The notes: generated by a model from the sequence alone, not told the origin. A stretch of 64,000 bases of DNA from Marvania coccoides (GCA_963854735.1 OY978104.1:806001-870000); one strand, 5' to 3'. Counted from the first letter of the stretch, positions 11,804 to 23,834 are shown. Translations and numbers: made by a program.

Positions 11804-12579
11804 ATGTACGCGCTGACGAGTGGAAATGCCCGATTCCTGGGTGTAGGCCTCGGTATGTTGATTTATGATTTATATGTTTAATTAAAATCCGATCTGCGGG
11901 GCATTTATCCAACCATTTCACCAAAATCACTTGCAAATGACCGCATTTTTTCATCTTAATAATACATTTCCGTTGATTTTGCAGCCTCGCGCGGCCCTGC
12001 TGCCCGCAAGGTGGCCTCCCGCCGCTCTGCCGCCCCTCGTGCTGTTGCCGATGAAGACGTCGGCATTGCTGGCACAGCAGGTACCTCCACCCTTTTAAAA
12101 TGTTGTTCACTTCTATAAAATCTAGATTTGATGTGAATATTACTCATTTTTACGGTGTTCCCCTTCCCTCCCTTAACACCTAGCCATCGCTTTGGGACTT
12201 GTGGCCAACCCCATCTGCCTGTGGTCTGAGTACGCTCTGAAAACCACTGGCTCTGGTCTGCCCCCCGGTCCTGGTGGCGCCCTTGGCGCAGCTGAGGTAG
12301 GTGTTGTCTTCCGGAGGAAGGCAGAAAATCGTTTTTTTCTCAACATCACTAATTAATCACTTGTTTTCCTGCTGACTGCAGGGGGTTTCGTACCTAGTGA
12401 TTCTCGGTATTGTTGGGTGGAGTGCTTACACCAAGGTTTCCACCGGCAGCGGCCTCCCTGCTGGGCCTTCTGGCCTGCTAGGCGCTGTCGAGGGATTTAG
12501 TTACCTGACGCTGCTGGTCGGCTTGATCGTGGCTAGCCTGCAGGCGGCCAATGGTGGCCTGCCCGGCATTTTTGGCTGA
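11804..12579 (+). CDS. RIQ-like (DUF1118) thylakoid membrane protein
   Basis: Four exons are proposed: 11804-11840, 11985-12080, 12184-12296 and 12382-12579, encoding 147 aa. Exon 1 is the least certain; it was chosen because its donor and phase fit. The N-terminus ([19 protein letters not shown]) looks like a chloroplast transit peptide. The mature part carries two related modules: a hydrophobic segment, then TTGSGLPPGPGGALGA and STGSGLPAGPSGLLGAVEG, each followed by SYL and another hydrophobic helix. This matches my recall of plant RIQ1/RIQ2, grana proteins that affect thylakoid stacking and non-photochemical quenching. The match rests on remembered motifs, so the plastid-membrane call is safer than the exact name. 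It lies head-to-tail behind the hexosaminidase. Confidence 0.65.
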
Positions 12580-12950
12580 TTTTGCACAAATTTTGGAGGG
12601 AAATACAAGAAAACTGCACACTATTTTTTTATTATTTGATTTTTTTTTCGAGGAGATTTTGTGCGATTAATTTTGGAAGAGTTCGACATGAATAGATGAG
12701 AAGGTTGCAGGAAGGAAGGGCCTATGAGCTAACATGAATGTTCATTGATACTACACATTTTTTGGTTCGATTTGAATTGCAATGAAGTGGCACTCTCACA
12801 CGCTCAGAAAATTACAAACTACAAAAAAAAAAAAAAACTACAAAAAAGCTCTCATGGCCTAACAGCAAATTTCTATTAACTCTCACGCCACGATCGGCAA
12901 CATCCAGCTCTTGGAATTTATCCTTAAAGCGAAGCATTGGCCGTGCAACT
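12580..12950. other. Convergent intergenic region with A-rich tracts
   Basis: About 370 AT-rich bases between convergent stops, including a run of 14 A near 12822. Expected to hold both 3' UTRs. No gene seen. Confidence 0.5.
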
Positions 12951-13593
12951 TTAGCAGCACTCCTCTCCGTGAGCGCCGTTGCTGACGCCCATCTCCGAAG
13001 AGCTGCAAGCGGCGTCGTCGATGCCTTCCAGCACCTCAGCCAACTTCATCGCGAGCTCCTCCTTCTTGACTGCCAGTGCCTTTGCCTTCTCGTCCGCAGC
13101 CGCCTTTTGAATCGCGGCAAACCGCCTCAGGAAAAAAACAGCCACGTTTGAGGGCAGCAAACGCCAGAGCTCTGTCCCTTCAACGGAACCGCTCAGCGCC
13201 TTTTCCAGCCGTTTCTCGCTATTAACGAGGCGCAGCACGTCATACGCCTTGCTGTTATCCACAGCCCCCAGCCCCCCAGCCTGCATTTCTTTTTGAAAGG
13301 CGTCCACCATTGATTTGGGGATTGGCATCTCAGCTGCGGAAATTTTGCCGGCAATGACGGCATCTACAAGCTTGGTCGGCACGGTGCGGGGGTCTGTGAG
13401 GGGCAGCCCTTCGCAGGCGACGACGTAGGCTGAGGCCGTGCGGTAAAGAATGCCGACGGGCTTTAACTCATCCCAGGAGTCGTCAACTTCCTGGTAGAAT
13501 GATCAACAGTGTTAATCATAATAATTTCAATAATTGGATGGTCATATTCAAATTCAGGGCGATGCAAGCTCTTACCCAGCCAGGGAGAGCCAT
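12951..13593 (-). CDS. Conserved-looking 185-aa protein of unknown function
   Basis: Two exons: an 18-nt first exon, 13593-13576 (MALPGW), with a GTAAG donor, and 13490-12951. The joined protein begins MALPGWEVDDSWDELKPVG. It is soluble and mostly helical, with an Ala/Lys/Glu-rich stretch near the C-terminus (KAAADEKAKALAVKKEEL) that could form a coiled coil, and ends in GEECC. No signal peptide or membrane segment is visible and I recognise no family. The tiny first exon fits the frame exactly, which supports the model. It is convergent with the RIQ-like gene. Confidence 0.6.
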
Positions 13594-14754
13594 TTATTTT
13601 ATTGCGCAACAATCTCAGCTCAAAATACGGTACTCTTGCCCCAGCAATGCTATATATTATTAATGTTCAAAAGTGCAGGATGCTGGTGAAGAGGGAGGAC
13701 GCCATGGTTGCGGCCGATTAAAACCAGTGGTCAACTTTCGGTCAACGGTGCTAAAGTAGTTTGCAATTGGAAAATTGCAGTTGGAAATAATCGGGGGAAA
13801 ATATAAAAAAAAAATCCATATTTATCTGTTACTTGGCCCTTATTATTGGGGCCTTCATATTCCCAGTGGGCAGAAGCAGTAGGTGCAGTTGAGGATTCCA
13901 TGCGCAATTTTGCCAATACCGAAACTGCTGGCGGTTTCTCTTTTTAGTGCACAATCGCATTGTGAAGTGTCAATATAAAAGAGCTTATATTATTTTCACT
14001 CGAATCGTTCATTTCTCGACCATAGGAAGCTTTCTTCACGCCTCCCAACGAATTAAATATTTGGATGGGTCATGTCTCGTCGTTTGTTTGCTTAAAACAA
14101 TTCAGCTGCCTCTTCTAAAAAAGCATTCTTCCCCGCCGAACCAGCATGGCGATTAATACGCGAGTGCTGATGACCAAACACGCAGTAAAAGCTCTATAAG
14201 CTGGCTCGGCAATGCAACCGCCGCTCCGTCAGATAAGCTGATGCATGAAGTAGTATGAGGGACCCCAAGGCTGGCCCGGCGCATTAATTCATGCTAATGG
14301 GCGATATAGATTGCTGCGAAGTTGTCCTGGCAGTAATAAAATAGCTGAAACCTTCAGCTATAGAGATGAGAAAACATCAAGGTGTCAAATTATGCTGTCT
14401 CAGAGTCCGCTGAGGCATTAATTCGCATACACCATAAAAGGTAAGCTAATTATATGAGAATAATTGAATGCGAGGCACGTAAAGTGCTCATTTTGTCTGA
14501 TTGATCGAAAGGCATCGGCCGAGAAAAGCAACCAGACGGCGGGCGAGCCCCCGCTGCGATGCTGGGTCTTTGGCAAAAAGCAATCATCAAGGAGCGGAGC
14601 ACAGCGAGCGAGACAAAAATGCAAACGCCCGGGTCTAGAGGTCGCCGCCCACAAAAAAAAAAACTCGTGTTTGCATTAAAGCCCCGTTTTCACGCTCGCA
14701 TCGCCCTCTTTCAAAATTCTGTGTTTGCTGCCGGACCCGGTTTAATCAACCAAA
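13594..14754. promoter_or_regulatory. Long upstream region of the EFL gene
   Basis: About 1.16 kb with no gene recognised on either strand. It holds the promoter and 5' leader of the elongation factor gene and the promoter of the gene at 12951-13593. A perfect 9-bp stem with a 3-nt loop lies at 14341-14361. Two similar stretches containing GCATTAATTC occur near 14281 and 14415. Regulatory roles are inferred from position only. Confidence 0.4.
14341..14361. repeat. Short perfect inverted repeat upstream of EFL
   Basis: ATAGCTGAA and its exact complement are separated by ACC. It is a 9-bp stem with a very short loop in non-coding DNA. It may be a binding site, a hairpin, or chance. Confidence 0.5.
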
Positions 14755-16568
14755 ATGACCGACGGCAAACAGCATTTGTCCAGTGAGTTTATTCGCTCGA
14801 TTAGTTGTTTCTGGAGAGATGTCAGATGTTCGGGCGCTGCGCGGCCCCTTTTGCGCCTCCCAACCCCCAAAACTGCTTACTAACGTATTTCTCTCCCTTG
14901 TTGTGCAGTCGTCATCTGCGGAGTAAGTCACTCGCCGCCTCGGCCCCGCGTTCGCAAATCTTTATTTTTGGCCAGCCGCCACTCGCGCTGCCCCGCGGCG
15001 CCCCCTGCCCTTTGATCTCTCTGCCATCACCCTCTCATTTTGCACCCTCCCCCCTCACCTTTCCCCCTGTGCAGCATGTCGATTCCGGCAAGTCCACCAC
15101 CACCGGTCGCCTCATCTTCGAGCTCGGCGGTATCCCCGAGCGTGAGATCGAGAAGCTGAAGGAGGAGGCTGCCGCCCTCGGCAAGCAGTCCTTCGCCTTC
15201 GCCTTCTACATGGATCGCCAGAAGGAGGAGCGCGAGCGGGGTGTCACCATCTCCTGCACCACCAAGGAGTTCTTCACCGACAACTGGCACTACACCATCA
15301 TCGATGCCCCCGGCCACAGGGATTTCATTAAGAACATGATTTCCGGTGCCGCCCAGGCCGATGTGTGCCTGCTGATGGTGCCCGCCGACGGTAACTTCAC
15401 CACCGCCATCCAGAAGGGTGACCACAAGGCCGCTGAGATCCAGGGACAGACCCGCCAGCACGCCCGTCTCATCAACCTGCTGGGTGTCAAGCAGCTCATC
15501 ATTGGCGTCAACAAGATGGACTCTGACGTCGCCGGCTACAAGGAGGCCCGCTACAACGAGATCCGCGACGAGATGAAGCACATGCTCGCCCGCGTTGGCT
15601 GGAAGCCGGACTTCGTCGAGAAATCTGTCCCCGTCCTCCCCATCTCCGGCTGGATGGGCGACAACCTGATCAAGAAGTCCGAGAACATGGCCTGGTGGAA
15701 GGGCGTGGACGTCATCGACCAGAAGGGAAACAAGGTCAGTCTCGGGAACTGCACAAATAATGAGTTACTCTACATTTTTGCTGCTAAAAATTGAGAAAAA
15801 ATTGATGAATTTCTTGTACCTTGTTTGTGTCTCTAACTTATTCTTCTCTCTCCCTTTCTTTTTAATTCATTGCTACAGATCCACATCGAAACCCTCCTGG
15901 ACGCCCTCAACACCTTCGTGTCCGTGCCCGAGCGCAAGACCAACGTGCCCCTCCGCCTCCCCATCTCCGGTGCCTACAAGATCAAGGGTGTCGGAGATGT
16001 GCTGGCCGGCCGCGTCGAGCAGGGCGTGGTCAAGCCCGGAGATGAGGTCATCTTCATGCCCACCCACACCGCCGCCAACCCTTGCACTGGCAAGGTCTTC
16101 ACCGTGGAGATGCACCACAAGCGCGTCGACCAGGCTGGCCCCGGCGACAACGTGGGCATGAACATCAAGGGACTCGACAAGAACAACCTGCCCCGCACCG
16201 GTGACGTCATGGTGCTCAAGTCCGACACCACCATGAAGCCCATCAAGGACTTCACCGCCCAGATCCAGACCCTGGACATCCCCGGAGAGGTGAAGGCTGG
16301 CTACTCCCCCATCGGCTTTGTGCGCTGCGGACGCTCCGCCTGCCGCATCACCGCCATCAACTGGAAGGTCGGCAAGGAGACCGGCGGCAAGAAGATGGAG
16401 GGCCCCCACGCGCTCAAGGCCAACGAGATGGCTGAGGTCGTATTTGAGCCCACCCAGCCCCTGGTGGTCGACTCCTTCAAGAACTGCGAGGGCCTGTCCC
16501 GCATCGCTTTCCTGGACGGAAACACCGCCGTCATGCTTGGAAAGGTGGTGTCCGTCACCACCAAGTAA
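14755..16568 (+). CDS. EFL: Elongation factor-like GTPase (EFL)
   Basis: Translation GTPase that replaces EF-1alpha in many algae and delivers aminoacyl-tRNA to the ribosome. Exons are 14755-14782, a 14-nt microexon 14909-14922, 15075-15734 and 15879-16568, encoding 463 aa. The join IVICG|HVDSGKSTTTGR restores the G1 loop across the second and third exons. Further GTPase motifs are DAPGHRD (G3) and GVNKMD (G4, NKxD). EFL rather than EF-1alpha is shown by FELGGIPEREIEKLKEE, KQSFAFAFYMDRQKEERERG and PVLPISGWMGDNL. Third-position C/G is very strong, typical of a highly expressed gene. The long upstream non-coding region fits a strong promoter. Confidence 0.97.
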
Positions 16569-16891
16569 ATTTTTAGAGCTGAGGCTTTGAGCTGAGCGTT
16601 TTGCGCGCGAGCGTTGGCGCTTGTTAAGAAATTCAGTTTTATAAAAAATGCTTTTGATTAGTGTGGTAGGGGCTTCACCGCCTGGTTTCATTTTCTGGGT
16701 TTGAGGTTATGTAATAGGCTTCAGGCACTTTCCCAATTCTTCGCAGCACATCTTTCCATTCATCTCTCATCTTTGTCATTTTCCCGCAGCAAAGTTTACT
16801 TTTGTCATGTATACAGCTTTCGCGACCTTTCGCGGCAAGATGATGCGTGTCGGTGTAACAAACAGAAAAAACAATCAATTCGACTCGTCAA
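16569..16891. other. Convergent 3' region, EFL / SPAG6
   Basis: About 320 bp between convergent stop codons. It should hold both 3' UTRs. No TGTAA near the EFL stop and no gene seen. Confidence 0.5.
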
Positions 16892-19467
16892 TCAGTCAGA
16901 AAAGTTTTGGGGACGGGCGAGAGGGAAAAAATGCGGAAAATGCTGGCTAGTCGCGGGGGTGGGGGGCAGCACAGCGTTCAGGGGGCGTGCGGTGGCGGGA
17001 GGAGCCAAATAAAAAGGAATTGGAGGCTGAGGGGCAGCCTGGGGGACCACCATGAGCCAAGGCTCTGCAGCAGCAGCGACGGCCGCAGCACTTTCTTCCT
17101 CTGCCGGTGCCCGTTCTTCCTCTAGCTCAACCACAGTGGGAAGGGCAGCTCCGACAGCGTCGTGGGGGGACAAGGCGGGTGGGGCTTCCTGCTCAGGGAA
17201 GACGGAAGGGGAGACGGCGATCGACTCCATGGCCTCCATTTCGCTTTGGGTGATGGAGGGCGCGCGCAGCTCAGCAAAAGAGAGCGAAGCTGGAGCGAAA
17301 ATATTAGTTTGAATGGGCGCAAAGAGCACTTCCTTTGCTGCTTGGTCCTCCTCCACTCGCTCTTCTTCCTCTTCGGCGGCAACAGCTTCCACTTCGGGCT
17401 CAGCTGCTGCAGCGGTGGCCTCAAAGGCAGGCTGTTGCACAACGTCAGCCGCTTCCAGCTCAGCGAAAGAAACGTGGGCTGAGACAACATCGAAATCTTC
17501 TGCAGGAGGGGCCTCTACAAAGGAAACTCTGGCGGCAGTTTCAGTGGGTCGATTGGGCGCTGCTGCTTGCGGCTGGGGAATGCGAGCTGATTGCGGCCCA
17601 GAGACGGCGGTCTCTTCACGAACTGAGGCAGCGCTTGATGCCTGGGGCTGTGCCCCCCCCCCTCCAGCTGCCAGCCTTTCCAGCAGCCGTCTGTTCCACG
17701 CCGGCGAGAAACGGTTGACCAGCTCCTGGGGGAACACCGCCATGATCTCCGATACTGCCTCTAAAAACGGGCTATTTGGCTGCTCTCCCAGCTCCAGCGC
17801 CAGCTGCAGGCCACCTGTCTGCACGAAAGTGGCTTTCAAGACGCCATTGTCGGAAGAAAGAACGGTGGCCAGGCGGTGCAGCACGGCGAGCTTCACAGCG
17901 GCAGAAACCGGGCTACAGCGAAGGAGAACTATGTTTAGAGCTAGACCATTAAAAACATCGAAGGCGAAATGAGGGATTTATGCGCCGATATTCCTTTACG
18001 AGCAGCTTCAGCAGCATGAGAAATGTACAAATATTTATAGTTTAAACTCCGCATAATGCAAAATAAGAACTAATGCTACTCACATGCGAAGGAGGGCGTC
18101 CAGAGACGGCAACGAGGAAAGCTCGGCGATGATGCTGGCTGCCGCTTTTCCACACTTGGCCATCAGGTCATGGCTGCTGGTAGGAGCCACCTCCAAGCCA
18201 GTCATGGCCAGTAGCGCGCCGCTCTCCGCCACAGCCTTGGCATGCAGCGCTCCGTGCTGGCCAGCTTGCCCGAGAGACCAGGCAGCTGCGCATTTGGCAG
18301 GCTCCTCAGGATTGTGGGCTAAAACGACGGTGAGAGCGATCAGACCTCCAGCGGAGATAATTGCAGTCGCCAGCGAGGTGCTGGCGGCGCATAGATGGCC
18401 CAGCGCCATTGTGCCCGGCAGCCTGGATTAAAATAAAATTAAATTAAAAATTAGTTAAAATTTTCGCATTCTTAAAAAAAGAAAGTCAACTTTGATGCTT
18501 ACGTGTTCAAGCCTCTACCTTGGCCGGTGGACTGCACCAGCAGCTGCAGGGCTTGTGGCGTATCAACCACCGCTTGTGCCAAATTCTCGCCGTGGCAGGC
18601 AACGTCGCGCAGCGTGGAAGCAGCAAAGCGCTGCGCCAGCTCATCCGAAGACCCCAGGTGGCGCACCACTGCTGACAGGCTTCCTGTGGCTACGAAAACA
18701 GCAGCGAGATCCTCCCCGCCTTGCACGATTTGGCTCAAAGCGCACAGCGCTTGGCGCGCCAGCCTCACGTCGGTGTTGTCCACACACACAATCACAGCAG
18801 CCATGGGCTCGATGGCTCCCGCCGCAGCCACCGCCTGAGCGAAGGCAGGCCCATGCTGCGCAATGCTGCCCAGCGCGCCAGCCACCGCACGTTTCAAAGT
18901 GATTTCTGAGTACTCAAAGCAAGAAACCAGCGGTTCTAAGATTTCAGCATCAATTATATCCTGCGTCAGCTCCTCCCCAAGGCCAGCGATGGTGTCCACG
19001 AGCCACGCAGCGCCTTCGCGGGTCTCAGCGTCGGACACGGTAAGGCAGTTTCTGCAGGCCTCCAGTGCCCCAGCGGCGGTCACGGCACTGCAAAGTGACT
19101 TAGCGTGCTTGCAGGTGGCGCGCAGGGCAAAAGCAGCTGCGCGACGCATTTCCAGCGCCTCTCGCCGCTTTTCGGGGATCGGAGTTTCCAAAAGGCGCAC
19201 TAGGGAGTGCACAGCGCCGTTTGCGACGATTTTGTTGGCCACGACCTGCGATTGGGTGGCCAGGCGGCCCAGTCCCAGCGCTGCGGTGCGGCGAATGCCG
19301 AACACTGGGTCAGTCAAGAGAGATTCAAGGAGGGGCGGAAACCCGCCAGCCTCTAGCAGCTCGCAGTTGGGCTCATGGCGGCACAGATCCAGGACGGAAC
19401 CCACGAAGATTGTTCGCTCGCGCTGGTAACGCTCGAAAGCCGTTTGAATGGCTCGATGATCCTTCAT
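16892..19467 (-). CDS. SPAG6: SPAG6/PF16 armadillo-repeat axonemal central-pair protein
   Basis: Armadillo-repeat protein of the C1 central microtubule of motile 9+2 flagella. Exons are 19467-18503, 18422-18084 and 17912-16892, encoding 774 aa. The N-terminus (FERYQRERTIFVGSVLDL) matches PF16. ARM repeats follow, including FGIRRTAALGLGRLA, TLKRAVAGALGSIAQHG and RFAASTLRDVACHGENLAQ. A PF16-specific stretch LPGTMALGHLCAA begins exon 2, and the C-terminal module VNRFSPAWNRRLLERL aligns with the known end of PF16. About 270 further residues follow. They are low in complexity, rich in Ala, Glu and Pro, and end PLARPQNFSD. SPAG6/PF16 is normally about 500 aa, so the extension is unusual. Its presence implies that the organism builds motile flagella. 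The gene is head-to-head with the nardilysin gene. Confidence 0.9.
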
Positions 19468-19715
19468 TTTCAAAGTTGTTGCCGCCTCAAATTTTGTCCC
19501 CCCCCCCAAAATGGCTTGGAGGGCACTTGCATGATTGAATAATGGGAAATAGCATGAACAGAGCCTGCCAGCCTTCAATCTGACTCTCGGAGTAGCGGTC
19601 AACTTTTCTGACTTTATTTTTCCTGAGGCGCTGGCGGCGTGATGGTAAATGGCAGCAGTCATTCTCACCCTATCCAATTCCAGCCCAATTCACATCAAAA
19701 TTCAAAGGCAGCAGC
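19468..19715. promoter_or_regulatory. Divergent promoter region, SPAG6 / nardilysin
   Basis: The 248 bp between opposite start codons, one of the tightest head-to-head pairs here. It contains a short C run at about 19501. No specific element recognised. Confidence 0.4.
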
Positions 19716-22700
19716 ATGGCGTCCGCCGGAGAGGTGAAGGTTGTGCAGTCGCCTTCTGATCATCGATTGTACAAGACCTTGCAGCTGCCCAATGGGCTCC
19801 GCGCGATCCTCGTCCACGACCCGCAGATTGGAGCGCAACCATCGCCCATCCCGCCCCACCCTGAGCACGCAGAGGTTGTCGACGACGATACAATTTTGTC
19901 GGGTTCGGAGAGCGGCAGCGACGGCGACGACAGCTCTGGCGAAGAGGAGGCTTCCGGCAGCGATGAGGACATGAGCAACGCAGACAAAGAGGAGGAGGAC
20001 CACGAGCACGTGCGGCCTCACCACGCCAGAGCACCTCAAAACAGCGACACCAACTCGGTGAAAAAAGCAGCTGCAGCGCTTTCGGTGGGCGTGGGGCACT
20101 ACTCTGACCCCTCCCACATGCCTGGGCTGAGCCACTACCTGGAGCACATGCTGTTTATGGGCAGCGAAAAGTACCCTGACGAAAATGACTATGACGCCTT
20201 CCTTTCGTCGCATTCAGGCGCTTCCAACGCGTGCACCGAGGAGGAAAGCACCACCTATCACTTTGACTGTGCGGCAGACGCGCTGGAGCCCGCGCTGGAC
20301 CGGTTTGCGCAGTTTTTTGTGGCCCCTTTGGTGAAAGCCGATGCTTTGGAGCGGGAGGTTCAGGCGGTGGACAACGAGTTTGCGGGCGTGCTGCAGAGCG
20401 ACGCCTGCCGGCAGCTACAGCTGCGCTCGCACACCGCGCGCGCGGGCCACCCCGCTGCCAACTTCGGCTGGGGCAACCGCAAGAGCCTGGAAGAAGCGCC
20501 AAAAGCCGAAGGAATCAATGTGAGGGAAGAGCTATTGAAGCACTACAAAGCGCAGTACAGCGCGGAGCGGTGCAATTTGGTGGTGATGGGCGGGGAGCCT
20601 CTGGAGGTGCTGGAAGAATGGGTGAATGAGAAGTTTGCAAAAGTCCCAGGGGGGCGAGGGCCTCGGCCGAGGTATTCGCAGCACGGCGCGCCATTTTCGC
20701 CGGGCCAGGGCGCCAGGGAGATCTTCTTGCTGCCGGCTGTGAGGGATGAGCACCGCGTCAACGTGGTTTTCCAGCTGCCATGCCTGGAAGCCGAGTACAA
20801 GTGAGATTTTTTTAAATAGTTGCCTTTATTCTAATTTCTGCCTCCTTTACTTTACTTTACTTTACTTTATTTCTGTTCATTTTTCGTGTGTTCAGTAATC
20901 AATGCATGTTTTCTTTAAACTAACAATAAAACTTGTTTTTTTCTTATAGGAAAAAAGTGGAAGATTACGTGAGTCATTTGGTGGGCCACGAAGGCAAGGG
21001 CTCCCTTCTGGCTGCTCTCAAGTCTCGTGGATGGGCCACTGACCTGTGCGCAGGCGTGGTCGACCAAACCTCGGCTGCCTGGCTCTTTGACGTTTCAGTC
21101 ACTCTCACCGCTGCTGGGCTGGCAGCGGGGCGAGGGTGCGGGCTGGCGGCAGCGGAGGTGATCTTCCAGTACCTGGCCATGCTGCGTGCTGCGGGACCTC
21201 AGAAGTGGGCGTGGGATGAGATGGCGGTGATCGCTGAGATGAAGTGGCGGTTTTTGGAGGAGGAGGACGCGGCAGAGTACGCGGCGCAGATGGCATCGGA
21301 CATGCATACGTACCCTCTGAAGCACGCGCTGGTGGGCGGGTACGTTTTTCAATTGAATCAAAATAATATAATATTGGTAGTCAAGGCCTTTTCAGCGTTT
21401 GCAAAATGGATGAATATATACTAATTTGGGCGATGTCTATTTGCCAATATTTACTTTATGTGTACAGGTACTTGCATGAGGAGTTCGACCCCGTCCTGGT
21501 CGCTGAACTGCTGGACAAAATGACTCCAGAAAACGCTCGAGTGGAGGTGCAGTCCCGGGACTTTGAGGGCTGCAAAACGCAGCTGGAAGCCATCATGGAG
21601 GCTTCTTTTTCTTGCAAGGCACTTGGAGCCACCGCTGTGACCTCGGGGGAGGAGCCTTGGTTCGGATTTCCTTACGCTCGAGCCCCGCTGCCTGAAGAGG
21701 TCGTAAAAGAGTGGGAAACGAGCAGTGGGCCTGAAGACCTGGCCCTCCCGCCTCCCAACCCCTACCTCCCCTCGGACTTCAGCCTGCGATGCGATGCGGC
21801 AGCTGCAGCGGCCAACGGCAGCAGCGAAGCGGCGGCGTTACCTGCAAATGGAACCGACGACGAAGCTTCAGCCTCGTTTTCTTCCGCGTTTCCCACGCCG
21901 CCGGTCAAGCTTTCTGAGGCACCCGGGCTTTCTGTTTGGCACAAGACGGACTCTACCTTTAAAGTTCCTAGGTCGCATGCCTATTATCGTCTATCACTGC
22001 CGGCGGCGTACTCTTCTCCCCGCCACGCTGCGCTGACGCACCTGGTGGTGAAGCTGCTGGACGACGCGCTGTGCCAGGAGGCCTACCTCGCGGATGTGGC
22101 AGACCTGCGCTATAGCGTCTGGTTTGAGGGCGCCCAAGGTGAGGAGAAGAAGTGAATCAAAACCCCCGTTGCTCGTTGTCGGATAGAATAACACACACAA
22201 AAAAAAACAGAACGAATTGTTTATCTTCCCTTCCATTTTCTTATTCTTCATTCTTTCTTCCATTGAATTCCTTCTTTTTCAGGCATCGACATCAAAGTCG
22301 ACGGTTTCAGCCACAAGCTGCTGCTGCTCTCCACCCTCGTCTTCCGCACCCTGGCCGCGCTGCGCTTTGCAGACGACGACTTTTCGCGCGTGCATGAGGG
22401 GCTGCTGCGCATCTACCGCAACGCCAACATGAAGCCTCTCAAGCATGCGAACTACCTCCGTCTGCTGGCGCTCAAAGGCCAGGTAAGCAGCAAAAACTAC
22501 ACACATAATCACTCTTTGGCCTGATAAATGCGCCAGTACCTAACTTTTCATGCTAACGCTCTTATATGCTAATTAATCATTCGTCGCAGCAACTTCCGAC
22601 TTTATTATTTTTTTCTTTTTTCTTCAATCTTTCGTTGTGTACAGGTGTTTCCCATCGAGGCGGTGCGCCCAGAGGTCGAAAATGCCACCGCAGCCGACGT

Positions 22701-23556
22701 GCGCGCCTTCCTCCCCACCCTGCTCTCAGAAGTTCACCTCCAGTGCCTTGTCTTCGGAAACGCTGATGCCGAAGAAGCCAAGGCCATGGGGGAGGCAGCG
22801 AAGGCCGCGTTGGGGGCGTGCCTGGCCGCCGCCACTCCCGGGGATTGCTGCCTCAGCCTGCCGCAGCCGTGCTCCCTGCTGCTGCGTGCTGCTGCGGTCA
22901 ACTCCGAGGAAGAAAACTCAGCGCTCGAAGCGTACTTTCAATGCGGCCCAGCTGCGGACCCAAAAGCGCGCGCGCTGCTGGACCTCGTGGACCAGCTGGT
23001 GTACGAACCGTGCTACGACACGCTGCGAACTAAAGAGCAGCTAGGCTACACTGTGTCTAGCGGCCCTCGATTGACGAATGGGGTCTCAGCGCTGTGCGTG
23101 CTGGTGCAGAGCGGCGTGCATGGACCTTTCCACTTGGACGCGCGGGTGGACGCGTTTTTGGCGGGCTTTGCGGAGCGGCTGCGCGGCATGGAGGCCGAGG
23201 AGTTCGAAAAGAACCGAGCTGCCGTGCTGGCCAACAAGCTAATGAAGGATAGGAACTTGGCGGAGGAGGGTGACCGCGGGTGGGACCTGCTGGTGAACCG
23301 TGGTGCTGATTTTGGCGCCAAACAGGCGGAAGTGGCGGCGCTGAGGGAGGTTACGCAAGCGGAGGTGGTGGCATTTTTTGAGGCGAATTTTGCGCCAGGA
23401 GGGGCAGAGAGGCGCAAACTGGCGGTGTACGTGGCTGGAAAAGCGCACCATGCGGATCTGGAGGCGGCTGTGGGCGAGGGAGTGGAAGAGGTGGGTGATG
23501 TGGCAGAGTTGAAGGGCAAGCTAGCGTTTTATTCCGCGCCGCCTCTTGCAGGATAA
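19716..23556 (+). CDS. Nardilysin-like M16 zinc metallopeptidase
   Basis: Insulysin/nardilysin-family protease that cleaves peptides, the nardilysin type at dibasic sites. Exons are 19716-20800, 20950-21339, 21468-22138, 22283-22482 and 22645-23556, encoding 1085 aa. The inverted zinc motif HxxEH is in MPGLSHYLEHMLFMGSEKYP, with the third ligand expected in the following VQAVDNEF segment. Before it, at residues ~50-105, is a very acidic stretch with runs such as SGSESGSDGDDSSGEEE. Such an acidic domain is the hallmark that separates nardilysin from insulysin. The C-terminal catalytically inactive half includes RTKEQLGYTVSSGPR, the conserved M16 substrate-binding segment. No signal peptide is seen, so a cytosolic location is likely. 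Confidence 0.92.
20845..20869 (+). repeat. (CTTTA)5 microsatellite in nardilysin intron 1
   Basis: Five perfect tandem copies of a 5-bp unit inside the first intron. It lies in the pyrimidine-rich part of the intron and probably has no separate function. Confidence 0.9.
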
Positions 23557-23834
23557 GAAATAATAATGTATGGAATATTTGTTCAAATTTTTACGGTAAA
23601 TCAATAACTTTTGGCTTTTGTCTAATTTACAATTGAAAAAAGAAAAACCAAAGCAGCAAATGAGAACATATAAACGCAGGTTAGAAAATGTCAGGGGAAA
23701 ACTTGGAAAAAATAGGGATCGGGACAAAAAATCGTACACAGCATGGAGATAGTGAAGCGAAGCAAAAAAAAACCTGTTGAAAAAATCGAGCAATTATAGT
23801 TACGTTGTGTGCTTTTTCTTATTCTTATTCTTAT

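Noticed and set aside
13960..14460. Possible tRNA or snRNA in the region upstream of EFL
   Set aside because: No cloverleaf, no A/B box pair and no U1/U2/U4/U5/U6 core sequence could be found by eye.
15027..16691. Long - strand open frames opposite EFL
   Set aside because: The strong third-position C/G bias of EFL keeps the complement free of stops. The sense frame is a known protein.
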